DNA from: Climacteris rufus
Lineage: Eukaryota; Chordata; Aves; Passeriformes; Climacteridae
Direction of reading: 5' to 3'
Length of the DNA stretch: 64,000 bases
Assembly: GCA_013398175.1 (NCBI GenBank)
Contig: VZRZ01004645.1
Span: 124,001 to 188,000 of the forward strand
Part shown: in pieces, positions 49,201-61,700 of the stretch
Position numbering within the stretch: the stretch's first letter is position 1
Layout: each line of letters opens with the position of its first letter
Notes under the pieces: model-generated
The model's database searches: none
The model's input: the letters and a program-made list of their open reading frames with translations, nothing else
What the model was told of the DNA's origin: nothing
Translations under genes and position numbers: made by a program

Positions 49201-51324
49201 TGTGTTTTAATCATTGTCATCATCCTGGGCTAGTGGCCTGTTGTATGGTCCTGATATTGATGTGATATTCAGACCATATGGATTATGTTACAAGTTGGTA
49301 CAATTAACTGCTTTGTCTGCTCTGGCTTCAGGTTTTCATTAGTGTATAGCAACACTCACCGCTGTGGTTTTCCTATATCTTTGCAATATAATTTGTTCTT
49401 TTATTTTACAGCGTGTAATGATTGCCTGCCTTTCACCACTATGTTGCTTCTGTCAATATCCTCAGTGAAAACTAGGCATTTTAAGCCTTTCTGTCTTATT
49501 TTTTACATTTCTAGTGTCAATATAACAGCACTGCCACACTTTGCTCAGTAGCTTATTTTTGTGCTATGATTAAAATGGAATTGTGTCTTCTTTGTAGTTA
49601 CTTGTTAAGATTTATTAATGTCTGCCCTATCTTTTATTTATAGATACAATGTTTTAATGATTTCAGCCCTAGAAAATGTGTCATGTCCATTTGTGCAAGC
49701 TTTACTGTACTTCTAAGTTTAAAGATTCTCTTGTAAGATTGTTAATTGTAAATGCTGGTAGTTTGGTACCCACTTGATTTAGATAAAACCCATATTTTCT
49801 GTATAAGCAGCATTTCTTCCAAAGGCTTCTGTGGTTCCTGTTGAAACAAAAGTTCATAGTAAAAGCAAGAAGAAAGTTACACCAGTGTGGAAGGTTTCTT
49901 TAAAATAATAACTGAAATATTTAACAGACTTTATTAATGGAAAGAGATCTATTAGAACAGGTGGGTATGCTTGATATACGGTAATCTGTGGATGCTGGAA
50001 ATGCAGAGTGCCAAAGCAATGGGCATTCAGGTGTTGGCTATGACTTTGGAAGAACTAAGCTATAAAAGAACATTTTGTTCTACTGATGACTTGGCAAAAG
50101 TCGTTCAGAATCCTCAGAAGAGGGAAGAATCAGGCTAATAAAGGCAGATTCATGGTGCATGGGTAGGATTTGCTTGTAGGAATTTGAAAGTTGAAGACAG
50201 TAAGCTAAGCAGCTTAACATCTTCAGAATAAGAGGGAGTGAAGCTTGTAAGTGCGTCAAGCTGTTTGCTTAGATCTGGACTAAGGAGCTTAAGTAGCTTA
50301 TAACACCACAGCTCCTGAGCTCCAGAGGAAGGGACTTACAAGCTGTGCAACAGCCACACTTCAAAGGCCTTACAAGTAGAGCTGATGAAGCCTGCAGGGC
50401 TTCTAGGGAGCACGTCAAGTAAATCTGTCTGTCTGTCTGTTTCTCCACAGTATCCAAACGCTTCCTTTTGTCTCCTCCTTGTAAAATTACGGGCCACTCT
50501 CCTCCCTGGAGTTATCACAGTGTCAAATACCAGGCACTTTAAAATCAGGAGGTTCTGAAAATTAATTTAGTCATCTCCTTTATATATATTCTGTCCTTTT
50601 TCTCACTTAAAAACCATAGTAATATGCATGCTGGGATGTACTACTTGTTTTTCTGATGAAATGTTCTATGAGGAACTTGAAAATGATGAAGAGTCCCCTA
50701 CTTATAATGAGGGCTAGAAAATGATCTCAATTGTATTATCTCAAGTTGTAGATTAGCTGTCTTCAAGGTCTCAGCTTTAAATGTGTTTGGTTCATGTTGA
50801 AGTCTTTAGGACTAGTTCATCACAGCTTGCAAAGTTGCACTGTGTTGCTGTGGTCCCAACCCCATTCCCATTGAAATCAGTTGACTTAGTTGGATTCAAA
50901 GGCTCCTGCAAAGAAGAGATGGCTGCATTCACGAACTTTTGCTCTACAAAATAGCTGCTGTGTCCTCAGGAGTGTCATTACTTACTAGTCAAAAAGATTA
51001 CATTCATAATGGTGCTTTCTTGAGTAATTTTGTCATCTTGAGCTTGTTCTGTCCTGATTTCATTAAGTGTACTGAAGATGCACTTTAAATTGGAGGCATA
51101 TGACTACATTTCTGTTTTGCTCTGACTCCTTGCTCCCTAGGTTTCTATACATTTCAAAGTAGATTCTTACATGCAGTTAGTATTTTTGTATGTACAGACA
51201 TATGATGATGAAAAATGGGTCTTCGTACATTAATATCTTACACAGGCTGATTTTGCAAAGTAGCCTTTCAGGATATTTTGCAGTGTTTGCAGTTAAATGC
51301 AGTAAGTCATACAAAGAGTAATTC
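49201..51324. other. No gene seen
   Basis: No coding exon or known repeat apart from the CTGT microsatellite. Confidence 0.5.
50425..50442. repeat. (CTGT)n microsatellite
   Basis: Four perfect CTGT units followed by a T-rich stretch. Confidence 0.9.
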
Positions 51325-51428
51325 AAATCACAGTATGGAAGAGGATGGAAATGACCTCTGGAGCTTGCCTAGACAGAGCAGGGCCAACTGGGGGAGATGG
51401 ACCGGGACTGTCCAGTTTGGTTTTGAAT
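51325..51428 (-). mobile_element. CR1 LINE 3'-end fragment, older host of the next element
   Basis: Contains aatcacagtatggaagagga, aatgacctctggagc, a cagagcagggccaact stretch and a gtccagtttggttttgaata stretch, which are the CR1 antisense landmarks. It stops where a second CR1 3' end begins in the same orientation. Confidence 0.65.
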
Positions 51429-53300
51429 AATAGAATCTCAAAACAGTTTAGATTGGAAGATCATCTAATCATCTAATTAAGATCATCTAATTCCAATCCC
51501 CTGCCATGGGCAGGGACAGCTTCCACTAGATCAGGTTGCTCCAAGCCCCATCCAACTTGGCCTTGAGCGCATCCAGGGATGGGGCACTCACAAGTTTTTG
51601 GGGCAGCCAGAGAGTGTCTCACCACCCTCACAATAGAGCATTTCTTCTTCAAAGCTAATCTAAACCAACCCTCTGTCTCAAAGGATGGAGGTTCCACAGC
51701 CTCTCTGTGAAACCTGCTGCAGTGTTTGATCACATGTACAATTTAAAAAAAAAAGTTTATGTTTAAAGGATTTTTTTTTCTGTTTCAACTTGTGCCCTTT
51801 TGCCTCTTGTTTTCTCACTGGACAGTAGAGAGAAGAATCTGGCTTTGTTGTCTTACTTTCTCTCATCAAGTATTTATGCTCATTGATAAGATTCCCTGTG
51901 AATCTTCTCCAGACTGAGCAGTCCCAGCTCTCAGCCTTTCCTTGTATGCCAGATGTTCAAGTCCTTTAATCATCTGCATGGCCCTTCCCTGGATGCACTC
52001 CAGTGTGTCCATGGCTTTTGTGACTCTTGCCCAGATCAGACCCAGCACTGTTGATGTGTGTCCCACGTGCTGGGCAGCTCCTTGTCCTGCGAGTGTTGTT
52101 CTAATGCCATCCAGGATGCTGCTGGCTGCCTTTGCTGCAAGGATGCATGGCTGGGTCTTGTTTGCCTTGCTGTGCTCCAGGATCCTCAGATCTTTCTCTG
52201 CTAAGCTGCTTCTCAGCTGATGGCTGCCAGCCAGTTGTCCTTGTGCTGGTGCATGGGGTGTTTCCTCCTCAGCTGCAGGACTTTTCACTTCCATTTGTTG
52301 AACTGGATGAGGGTCCTGTTGGTCCATTCCTCCAGCCTGCTGAGGTCCTGCTGATGGCAGAACAACACTCTTGGTTTTGTGTTACCTTCAGACTTGCTGA
52401 GGATACACTTTGTCCCATCATCTAGGTCATCAATATTGAACAGTATCAGACCAGTACTGACCCTTGGGGTACACCACTAGTGAGTTGCCTCCAGCTGGAC
52501 TTTTTACCACCATCCACAACCTTTCAGTCCAGCAGTTCAGCCAATTTTCAGCCACCTTCCAGTCCATGTTTCTAGTCAATACTTCATCAGTTTGTCAGTG
52601 AAGATCTTATGGGAGCCAGTGTCAAAAGACTTGCTTAAATTGAGATAAACAACATCCCCTGCTTTCCCCTCATCCATCAAACCATTCATCTCACCGTAGA
52701 AGTCTCTGCTGACTAATGCCAGTCACCTTTCTATTCTTCATATGTTTGGAAATGTTTCAAGGATGTTTTGCTCCATCTTCCCAAGGATCAAGGTGAGCCT
52801 GACTGACCTGTAATTCCTGGTGTCCTCTTCTTTGTCATTGTTGAAGATAGAAGTGACATTTGCTTTCCTCAGGTCCTGAGGAGCCTCCCTGAATTGCCAT
52901 GATCTTTCAAAGATAAAAGAGTGGTCTCACAATTGTATCAACCAACTGCCTCAGCATTCAAGGGTGCATCCCACAGGATCCCATGCACTTCTGTGCATTC
53001 AGTTTATATAAATATTCCCTAACCACTGAGGGTCAGTTTTCACTGCTTTGGACTTCCCTCCTTGCCTCACAGACTTGCCATTCCTGAAAGCAAATCAGAC
53101 TGAGGTAAAGTCAGCATGGAGAATTTTGGTCTTTTATCACCCAGTCCTGTGCTGCAGACCTTGGTCTGTGTGTGTGTAAGTGTGTTTATGTGTGGGCTCC
53201 TTTCCAAATAAACAAGCCTGAGTTCTGTGCTGATTTCCCAGACAAGCTTTTCCTGTTCGTGGCTCAGGATGTCAGCCAGCTGTCCCAGTGAGCCAGCAAT
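51429..53300 (-). mobile_element. CR1 LINE, about 1.9 kb, ORF2 remnant
   Basis: The longest mobile-element copy in the window. From the 3' end (left): ccctgccatgggcagggaca, ccaagccccatccaacttgg, gggatggggcactcacaa, gataagattccctgtgaatc, then the ORF2 coding part. On the minus strand this reads MIKGLEHLAYKERLR (about 51930-51975) and AEKDLRILEH (about 52170-52205), the C-terminal end of CR1 ORF2. Farther right are cagtactgacccttggggta, tcaaaagacttgcttaaat and gtgacatttgctttcctcag from the reverse-transcriptase region. Stops and indels break the frame; the 5' end is truncated and its boundary (about 53.3 kb) is approximate. Confidence 0.85.
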
Positions 53301-55440
53301 TCAATTCCAGGGGAAGTTCAGCTTGGGTGAAAACAAAGACAGCAGTACACTCTTTTCTTTGGATTTTTAATTACTTCCACCTCTGTATCTGAAGCATTTT
53401 TCTTAAAAATACTTCACTTTGCAGGTGTTGCCTCACAGACTTTCTCTCATAGTAACTTTTCTTATAATTTGTAGCCATTAAAGAGTTCGACATACTTTTG
53501 GCAGGAGGGTTAGCACAGGTGCCCTGGAGCAACTCCCATTGGGATAATTGCATTATTTTTACTTAAAGCTCCCTTTTTGTCAGGTGTTATCTTAGGGTTC
53601 ATTTCATGTCAGGAGTTCTGTTGTGCTGTGCTGTCTGCCAGAGAGGCATGTATGCAAAGTAATTTTTTTTTTAATATATAGTGGAAGGACAATCCAATAA
53701 ACCATTTTCTTTCTTATTGGAAATTGAAATAATGTTGCTTTTTTTGGATGGAAAGAGTGTACAGCTGGATTTTGATGTCTCATTGATTGTAAAGCAAAGC
53801 CATGGCTGTAGCTCACAGTGAAAACGTGGCGGGATTTCAGTGCTGCTTTGACCCTCAGGAGACTTGGCCTGCAGTCCTAGTTCATCTAGATGAGTATCTT
53901 CTCTTTCTCACATCTGAGATCAGAATGATGATAATAGTTATCTGTCAAGGGTGTTCTGAGCACGAATTGACTATTTCTAGGCTGGGAATATAAACTCACT
54001 CAGTTGTTAAATGGGAAGTGAGATTCAGGCCCAGAAATTTCTTTTTTTTTTTTTTTTTTTTGTGGTTAATTCTGTTGAAAGCTCTGCTAAGGACCCTGAA
54101 CACCAACACGTACAAGGACCTAAAGCTGGATCACTGAACTTTTGAGGTTCACAGGGGGTTATTTGCAGCTTGGATGAGGTGTTTGTGTACGAGCAGAGGA
54201 GAATAAACCAGGTTGACACTCAGTTCTGGAGAGCAGCAGTTGTTGCTTCTGCTGAAAACTTTGTAGCATATGGTTTGGATTTCTGTGTGGTAGGAAAATG
54301 GAAGATGTTTGGTAGGGCTCCCATTGTTTCTTCTGGGAATTTGTGGAAGGAAATAGTAGCTGATAGGCCATGTAGCTTTTTCATGGTGAGCATGATGTCT
54401 TTGATATGTCAGATCTCTGACACATGTAGTGCACAGGAGACCAGGGCCCATATGGTAAACCTTGATGCATTTTGTATTCCTCTCTTTCCAGCCAGTCAAA
54501 ATTTGATCTTAAGAAAGAAAACATGAAAGCAGAAATCTGACCATATGGCAACCCTAATTAAGGGGGTGATGTTGGTTTTTTCCACCTTCACACTTATTGC
54601 AGTCATAGTGACCCTAGTGTTCTTTGCTTTCCTGTGGTGCATTCAGCATGAAAACTTTGCTGTCCTGAGCAGGGAGACTGAGACAGCACCTGCAATCAGA
54701 CACTTGTATTTTTGTTTCATAAGAAATGATGTGCTTTCAAAATTTCTTTTCAAGTTGTCTCAGAGTTAAAGTCACATTTTTGGGGGCTTTTGTGAGGAAA
54801 TATGAAGGATGCACCATTTGGAGACTGAGATCCCTTTTTTGACTGATAACAGAAATGAATCTTGAACCTAAATTTAACATAAATCAAGCCAGTGGCTTTG
54901 CTATTGGGTTTTGAGTCAGTCTGTCTTCTGCTTGGGGCTATTCTGCCTCTTATGAAATATTCACCAATCCAGAGAGACAGTGTGACTTTGTATAACTTGA
55001 TGGTGAAGGAAAATTTGTGGGATAAAGCAGATCCTGATTCAGGTTCTGTTCCTGCTCTAAATCAGGGGATTTATGTCCTAACTGAGTCCATAGGCAGTGA
55101 GGTGATAGTGTTTATTTTACTGTCTTCCTGATCCTTTTTCTGTTGCACATTTTCCAACGTGGTCTTGAAAAACTCTTGAATTAGCTGTGGTCCAATAAAA
55201 TGTATCTTGCAGAAAAATACTTGACCAGTTCCGTCAGGATTACTTGTTAAGTTATGAATTGCAGAAGAATGGTGCTAATACGTTGTAGGTAATAATACAT
55301 AGGGTTTCTCATTTTGTTTAGTGAGTCTTTGCTAAAGTCTCTCTTTAAGTCTTTGGTTTGTTTGCTGCTGCTATATTCCTACTTTGCATAAGACAATGTA
55401 AGAAGAGGGTCTAACACCGTCTTTCTCATGACCAGAACTT
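53301..55440. other. No gene confirmed
   Basis: Holds the poly(T) run and, just after it, a segment (54149-54526) open on both strands for about 116-118 codons. No domain recognised. Confidence 0.45.
54042..54061. repeat. Poly(T) run of 20
   Basis: Twenty uninterrupted T. No TTTATT follows on the right and no duplicated flank is visible, so I do not read it as the tail of a minus-strand retrocopy. Confidence 0.9.
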
Positions 55441-55612
55441 TGTTTTTCCCTTTTTCTATGATTTTCCATAATTTAGATAGCTTGACAGTGTGTCTTAGTG
55501 GATTTTTAATTTTGCAGAACTTGAGTAGATTTGCTTTTGAAAAATTAACCAGTCCATGCCCTTGAAAAGTCATTGCATCTGTTATTACCTCCACATGTGA
55601 TAAGTTTAAGAA
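55441..55612. repeat. Unidentified interspersed repeat, copy A
   Basis: Aligns with 58568-58735 in the same orientation. Shared segments in order include ccataattta, cttagtg/ttttagtg, cttgagta/cctgagtc, ttttgaa.aattaa, catgccctt, aaagtcattgca and ttattacctccac/ttattgccac. Similarity is diffuse with small indels, so both are old. I do not recognise the family. Confidence 0.55.
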
Positions 55613-58567
55613 AATGATTAGCAAAGGTGTCACTCATTTCTGCATGCTGTATATCAGATCGGACTGGCTGTGAAGTAGTGAACCATATTAAAGCTGTGAA
55701 ATCAGCCCTACTCTACAGGGACTACAACCAGCTGCACCAATTTTACTACTTTTTTTTCCCTTGCAGATTCAGGAATGATTGGAATGGAGTTTGACAGTTT
55801 ATTTACAGATTTGCTGTGACTGACAGGATGCCAGAGGGGAATTGTTTGTACTCCCTGAAGATAGTTTTTGGTAACTAAGGCTAAATATCTGACAGGACTT
55901 CTGTTACAAAACAGAGTGTGATCAACAGTTGGGTTACTGCAGAATTCAGTACAGCTTTTCATTTAAAGTGCAGCTAAAAATACAGAACTGAAGCCAGAAT
56001 TTGCTATGATGTAATATGTCCCTACAGAGAAGTGTGACACTGGTGAATTCAAGCCTTTCAGTCCAATTCCTCATCCCTGTCAGAAATTGGGGAAAGGAGG
56101 ATGAAACTCACATGCCACTTTCTTTTCTCTTGATCATTGATTTTCAAACTTAAAATGTCTGGGTTCCCTAAATTTTTCCACAGGGGACTGGACCTCTTGC
56201 ATGGTAAGTTCAAGTCTCTGCGGCAACCAACGTGTTTCTCTTACATTATGGGCTGCCAAGGGTTCATGGACCATGCACTGAAAACTCATGTCCATGTGTG
56301 GGATGTTAAGGTTCCTTGTAGTTTAACCTTGAAATGAAGAAAACAATCTTGTTTTCCTCTCACATTCATGCCTTGGCTTTTAAACTAGTGCAAGTGAGCT
56401 TTTTCTTTTTCATGATCATTCTTTTTCTCTGTGTAAATCTGCAGTAGCCTGACTAAAGTATCCTTGTGGAGTATAAAAGTCTTCTACAATGGTAATTTGA
56501 AAACAGAAACCTTTTAAAAGAAGATGCATGAGCTCTATACTGCATTATATACAATATATGGGCAGTAATATTACCCTTTGTATTCCCAGAATTAGTATTA
56601 AACTTTTAGTTAGGAAGGTATTTTTTGTTCATTAATAGCTCTTTGTTCATTTAAGAGGCACAGAAGCTTTTGTACATTGTAAAGGTTAACTATGCTCAGA
56701 GTAAAGGTACTTGAATAAATTGTGTGTTTTATGGGTAGCAGAGGTTGAAGGTGGGCAGATTTGTCTAGCACAGAGAAAAAAATATTTTTATTAGATTGTT
56801 AGGTGTTAAGAAGTGCTGCCAACTTGCCAAATGTAATCTGAGTATTCATGAGCAACAAACACTGATATATTGCAGGGGACAGAAAATAGGCACCTGAGTG
56901 CCTGTGTCCTAATTTGCATTTAAGACAGTTGTACTGGTTATGTCAAGTGTCACAGATTTTAGTAGGGTTATTTTTTTCTTAATTTTGTTCTTGTTCTGGC
57001 TGGCGTGGTACCTACCACAGTCTGTGTTCTTTGCTGTATGTTTTTGTTATAAGACTATGCATCAAGAAAGAGATGTAGAACACAATGGGCAAGGAATAAA
57101 TGAGAAAAGGCAAAATGAGCCTTTCTCAGTCATGATCTTCTAGTGAAGTAAGTCCCTTTTAAATACTGAAATATGAGGTATGGCTTACAGAAAGAACTGA
57201 ATGCACTGTGCTGTACCACAGCTCTAGGGAAGATGTCTCTGGCTTTCTGGTTATCACCAGGCTGAGCCCATTTCTCCAGGGATGGGGTTCTTCCAATGTG
57301 ATCTTTACTGTGGATACAACAAGTTTGACAGGTGAATTCTTATTTGCATTTTTTTAATTGTTGGTAATAAGAAACCTACCTGTTTCTTATTACAGAGACT
57401 GGCATCCAGCTCAGCCCTTTCCCAGTGAATTCTGTTTTCATTAGACTATTTGGCCATGGTTATTCTGGACCTGTGGCTCTGGCAGGCCTGGCTGCACAGT
57501 AACTTTTCTGTAGTGGCAGAGGGATGTTTTTCTGTGTCTGCACCATTGATATCCATGCAATCCAGCAGGTCCTCAGGGAATGGGATGGTGATGGTGGCTC
57601 TGTGGCTCTCTGATGCTTTCTAGGACTTAAGAAAAATGACCTGAATAGTTAAAGAATGGTCAGTGATCAGTGTGCCTGATATTATAGTTGAAGTTCTTCA
57701 GCAGTTGGATTATGTTATTAAAAAGGATTAGATGATATAGCAGGAACTGAGTGCTTTGAGATCAGCAGCAGAGCTATGAACTGGAATCAAGAGCATTACT
57801 GACTGTCACCCAGTGCTTAAAGACAAAAGAAGAATTACCAAGAGAAGGTCATTTTTCTGAGTAAAGGACAGTTGTAAACTGCCTTTACCAGGAAAAAAAA
57901 AATCAGTATTTGTTGCATGGCATCACTGAATTATTCATCAAGATCAGACACTTTCTTGTTCAATTTACTTTGTCATTTTCTTCTAGCTTATTCTCAGCAG
58001 TTTGGGTGAAAATATAACACAGTAGCACCTGCTTACAGGAGACATTCAATTCACTGGATGTCTTGATTGGAAAGCATTTGCTTTGGTCCAAGGTAAAATC
58101 AAATGCTCTTTGTTTTAATGGGATATTCATGTTTTATGGGCTAATAACTGGAATTGGTGTTATGATATCTTTCTGCTAACCTGGTCTTATTATTTTAGTG
58201 AGTTATTTCAGACCCTTAATTTAGAATAAACAAGATCTACTCATGGATTAGGTCCTGCATCTTTTCTTCTCTTCTATACAGCCTCTGTTCAAACAAGTGT
58301 TTTCCCAGCAGTAAGATTTGATTGTCTAGAAAGGTGTAAACATTCCTTTTTCTGAAATTGCTTCATGTATATAGGTGAAAATAACACTCTCTTAGGAAAT
58401 TCTAGGCATGGTTAGATTGTTTCAAGACCCTGGTCAGAGTACTGAAATGAGTAAATAATAATTTCCCTGTCACTTCAGAAGCTTTTCTTCTTATACACAC
58501 ATATATAGAGAAACTCAGAAACACAAGGTGATCAGAATCTGCCCCCATATGTTCCGCTCACCATGAT
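55613..58567. other. No gene seen
   Basis: Sequence between the two copies of the unidentified repeat. No exon or known element found. Confidence 0.5.
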
Positions 58568-58735
58568 CCCTTTTTTTCTCTTTTGTTGCTTTCCCCCATA
58601 ATTTACTTCGTTTGCATATTTTAGTGTTTCATACCATGGTGCCTGAGTCAATTTTCTTTTGAATAATTAAACAGGAACATGCCCTTGGAAAGTCATTGCA
58701 CCCTTTATTGCCACTTAATGTGTTAACTGTGAGGA
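58568..58735. repeat. Unidentified interspersed repeat, copy B
   Basis: Second copy of the repeat at 55441-55612, about 3.1 kb downstream and in direct orientation. The best-conserved block is catgcccttggaaagtcatt (from 58679). Confidence 0.55.
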
Positions 58736-61700
58736 ATTGGGAAAAGAGGTTGTGCATTTTTGTTGACTGCTGTTTTATGCAAGAATAGGATGTGATGCAG
58801 TGAAAGGGACTCAGAGAATATGCTGGATTTTGGTGAACCACTTCTCAGGTACCCAGAGGATGTGTCCAGAGTGGAAAACCTTGTGCTTTTGCCATTTGAA
58901 AGGAAAATGTGAGCAGCTCTTACTTTAAAAGAACAATAATAATAATTAAAAATTTGAAATTGATTGATAGAGCCAGTGGTTATTCAGTGATGTCTCTTAC
59001 TTAGCTGGGGCTGGGTTTTAGGTTGTGGAAGATTTTGGCCTTTGCAAAAGAAAATTCAAGAAAAGAATTTGTCCTGAGTCCTCTGTGCTGTGATTTTGGG
59101 AGAAGGGGAAGAGAGAGGGAATGGACAGGAGGAGTTTTTCATCTTTTTAATGAAGGTAGGTGGGCTTCTCTGGAGGGATGACAGTCAGGTGGCGTTTGGG
59201 GTGATAACACACCCTGAGCTGCTCTGGGGAAGGCTGGGTTTGCAGGGAAGTTTCTGTAGGCAGTGGAGAGCTCCAGGTTCTCATTAAAATCCCAAGCCAG
59301 GTGAGCTTGAGCATAGCTGTGCTACAGATGCAGCTCTAGCAGTGATATTATAGGGATTTGTTAAAATTGGCCTGGCTTGGATAAATGAGCCACTGTTTCC
59401 ATTGTAGGAGCGGCAAGTGTGCACCAGAGCAGGCCAATGACAAAAATGTGTTTTGCTAAATTGCATTTTATTTTACTATTGTCTGGTAGTCATGCTTTAC
59501 TTTACTCCCTCTTTTATCTAGTGACTACTCTTAATTGTAAACATATTTCAGTGTCTTTGGTCACTCTAAATGACATTAAAATGTCTGTTTGCCTTCATTG
59601 CTCATTCAAGCCCTACTCTATGCAATTAGGGTGCTACTAGAAATTTATATTGATTTCTATGTGGTTTTCTTTTTCCTTAGGATAGGACATATCTCTGCTT
59701 AAATGCTGCAAAATAAACCAAGGCAGCTTGTGTTCTTTAATGCCAACAAATAGATTTTTGGGATTGTGTGGGTTGTTACTCAGCATGCAGCCAGAGCCAG
59801 GGATAGGGAGGGATCCCAGCTGATCCCTGCAGCCAAGGAAGCTGCTGGACTCCAGCTCCCTGGCAGGGAGGTGAAATCTCTGCTCCAGCTGTCAGGCAGA
59901 GAATTCCTCTAAAACGTAAAACTTCTGCTCAGTCAAGCTTGAGGAGAAAGTGCAGACTGCAGCTTATGCTTTTGATGTGTGAGTTGATTCATAAAGGTAG
60001 AAAGAGGAGGAAAAGGTTATGGCAGGGTGGGTTTGGGTTCAGTGCAATCGATAGTGATTTATCCAGAGAAAAGGGACTCCATCCATTGATAAAGCTCTCT
60101 TCTCTTGGCCTTTGGAAGAACTTTCCATAGAAGTGCTCAGCTGTGGTTAAAATTTCCCCATGCCAGCGGGGCTGATGTGTTCAGCCAAATGCTAAATAAA
60201 ACACACCCAATTTTGGGGTTCATCAGTGGGAGAAAACGTGGGGAATATGACAGCAGTTTATAAAAAAGCAGCCCTGGAATTACAGAGATTAACATCTCAG
60301 GGAAGGCTACAGGCACAAAGCATACCTAAATAATGATCATTGGTTAAAAGGCATCAGTGCCTTGGAGATAAAAAACTGCTATAGATTGTCAAAGAGATTA
60401 TCAAAATCCCTCAAACCAGACAGTGTTAATGATGCAGATCATGAAATGTGTGGTGACTGAGATTTAAATGTGTGTTTTGATATGGATTGTAGGATCACTC
60501 ATCAAAAGATCCAGACCTGTTGTTTTTTCAAGAGTATTTTCTTTACTATCTGAATCAAATATGTCAGCTCTGCAATCTGTGACAGGTTAATTGAAATGCA
60601 GTGAGAGTGCAAAATCTGAATCGAGCATGAGGTTGGCAAACTTTGTTTATCCTTTTATTCATGCTCATCTCTAAAAGTAACTGCTTAACTTGAGAACTGT
60701 TGATCAAATTAGTGTGATTTTCCATCCTTGCTCAGAGAGGAAGGATTTGGGCCATAAAGGTGTCTTATTTGGGCCAAAAAGATGTCTTCTTAGGTTAGAT
60801 TGAGTGAAGGTATATCAGGAGCTTGAGGAATGTCTTAGTAGCATTGTAGTGATGGACTTCATCTGACTTGAGTGAAATCCTGCAGGTGGCACGCCAAAAA
60901 TACACCAAGGTAATTTTAGTTGTCTCATTTTTCCCTCAGAAATGGTCATTTAATAATATTGGGTGACTTTGAGTGCACATTAGAGGAGGGCATTTATGAT
61001 GATCACTGAAGCAAAGGGTATTTCAGGTTCATCCTTTGTGAGCTGTTCTTGTTGCTCTGCCAAATCCTTGTGCACTCCTGCCTCTTAGGAACCTGTGCCA
61101 CACCCTGCCAGAGCTGCTACCTGGGATCCTGCCTTGAGATCAAGTGATATCCTCAGACACCATCAACAGGAGGAAAACAAACCCACCAATCATGAATTGT
61201 AGAAGTCTTTGCATTACAGTGTGAAAATGCATTACAGGCTGAAAATGTTCTTTCCTTCTCCTTATCTGGACCTTTGGTTCACAGTGCAATGGTCTCAGTG
61301 TTTTTAACTTTTATTGATTGTATGGGAACATGAAGGCAACAAAGGATGGATCAGGTACAGGATGATCCACCAGCTCCACGTATGCACAGTGCAGCTGCAG
61401 GGGATTGTGATAAGGATAGACACTAAAAAAAGCCCTCTGCCATCAGAAAATCCCCACTTTTCAGTGGCATGAAGCTGTTAGGGTGTTTGAGAGCCTGTGT
61501 TTGTGCTAAGGGGTTGTATTGTTCAGTACCCAACAGTGTACCCTTCCTAGATCTAATATTTCATTTAAAAGCAATTTGCCTGAATAAAATAAAATATGCA
61601 TGATGGGTGAACACAGATGAGCTCTGTTAATGTATTCTAATTAACTTGCTAAAAATATTTTAAAATCTTAATAAGCTTAAAGAGAATTTCTGATGATCAG

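Noticed and set aside
51866..52327. A 153-codon minus-strand protein gene
   Set aside because: It is the decayed C-terminal end of CR1 ORF2 (MIKGLEHLAYKERLR), not a host gene.
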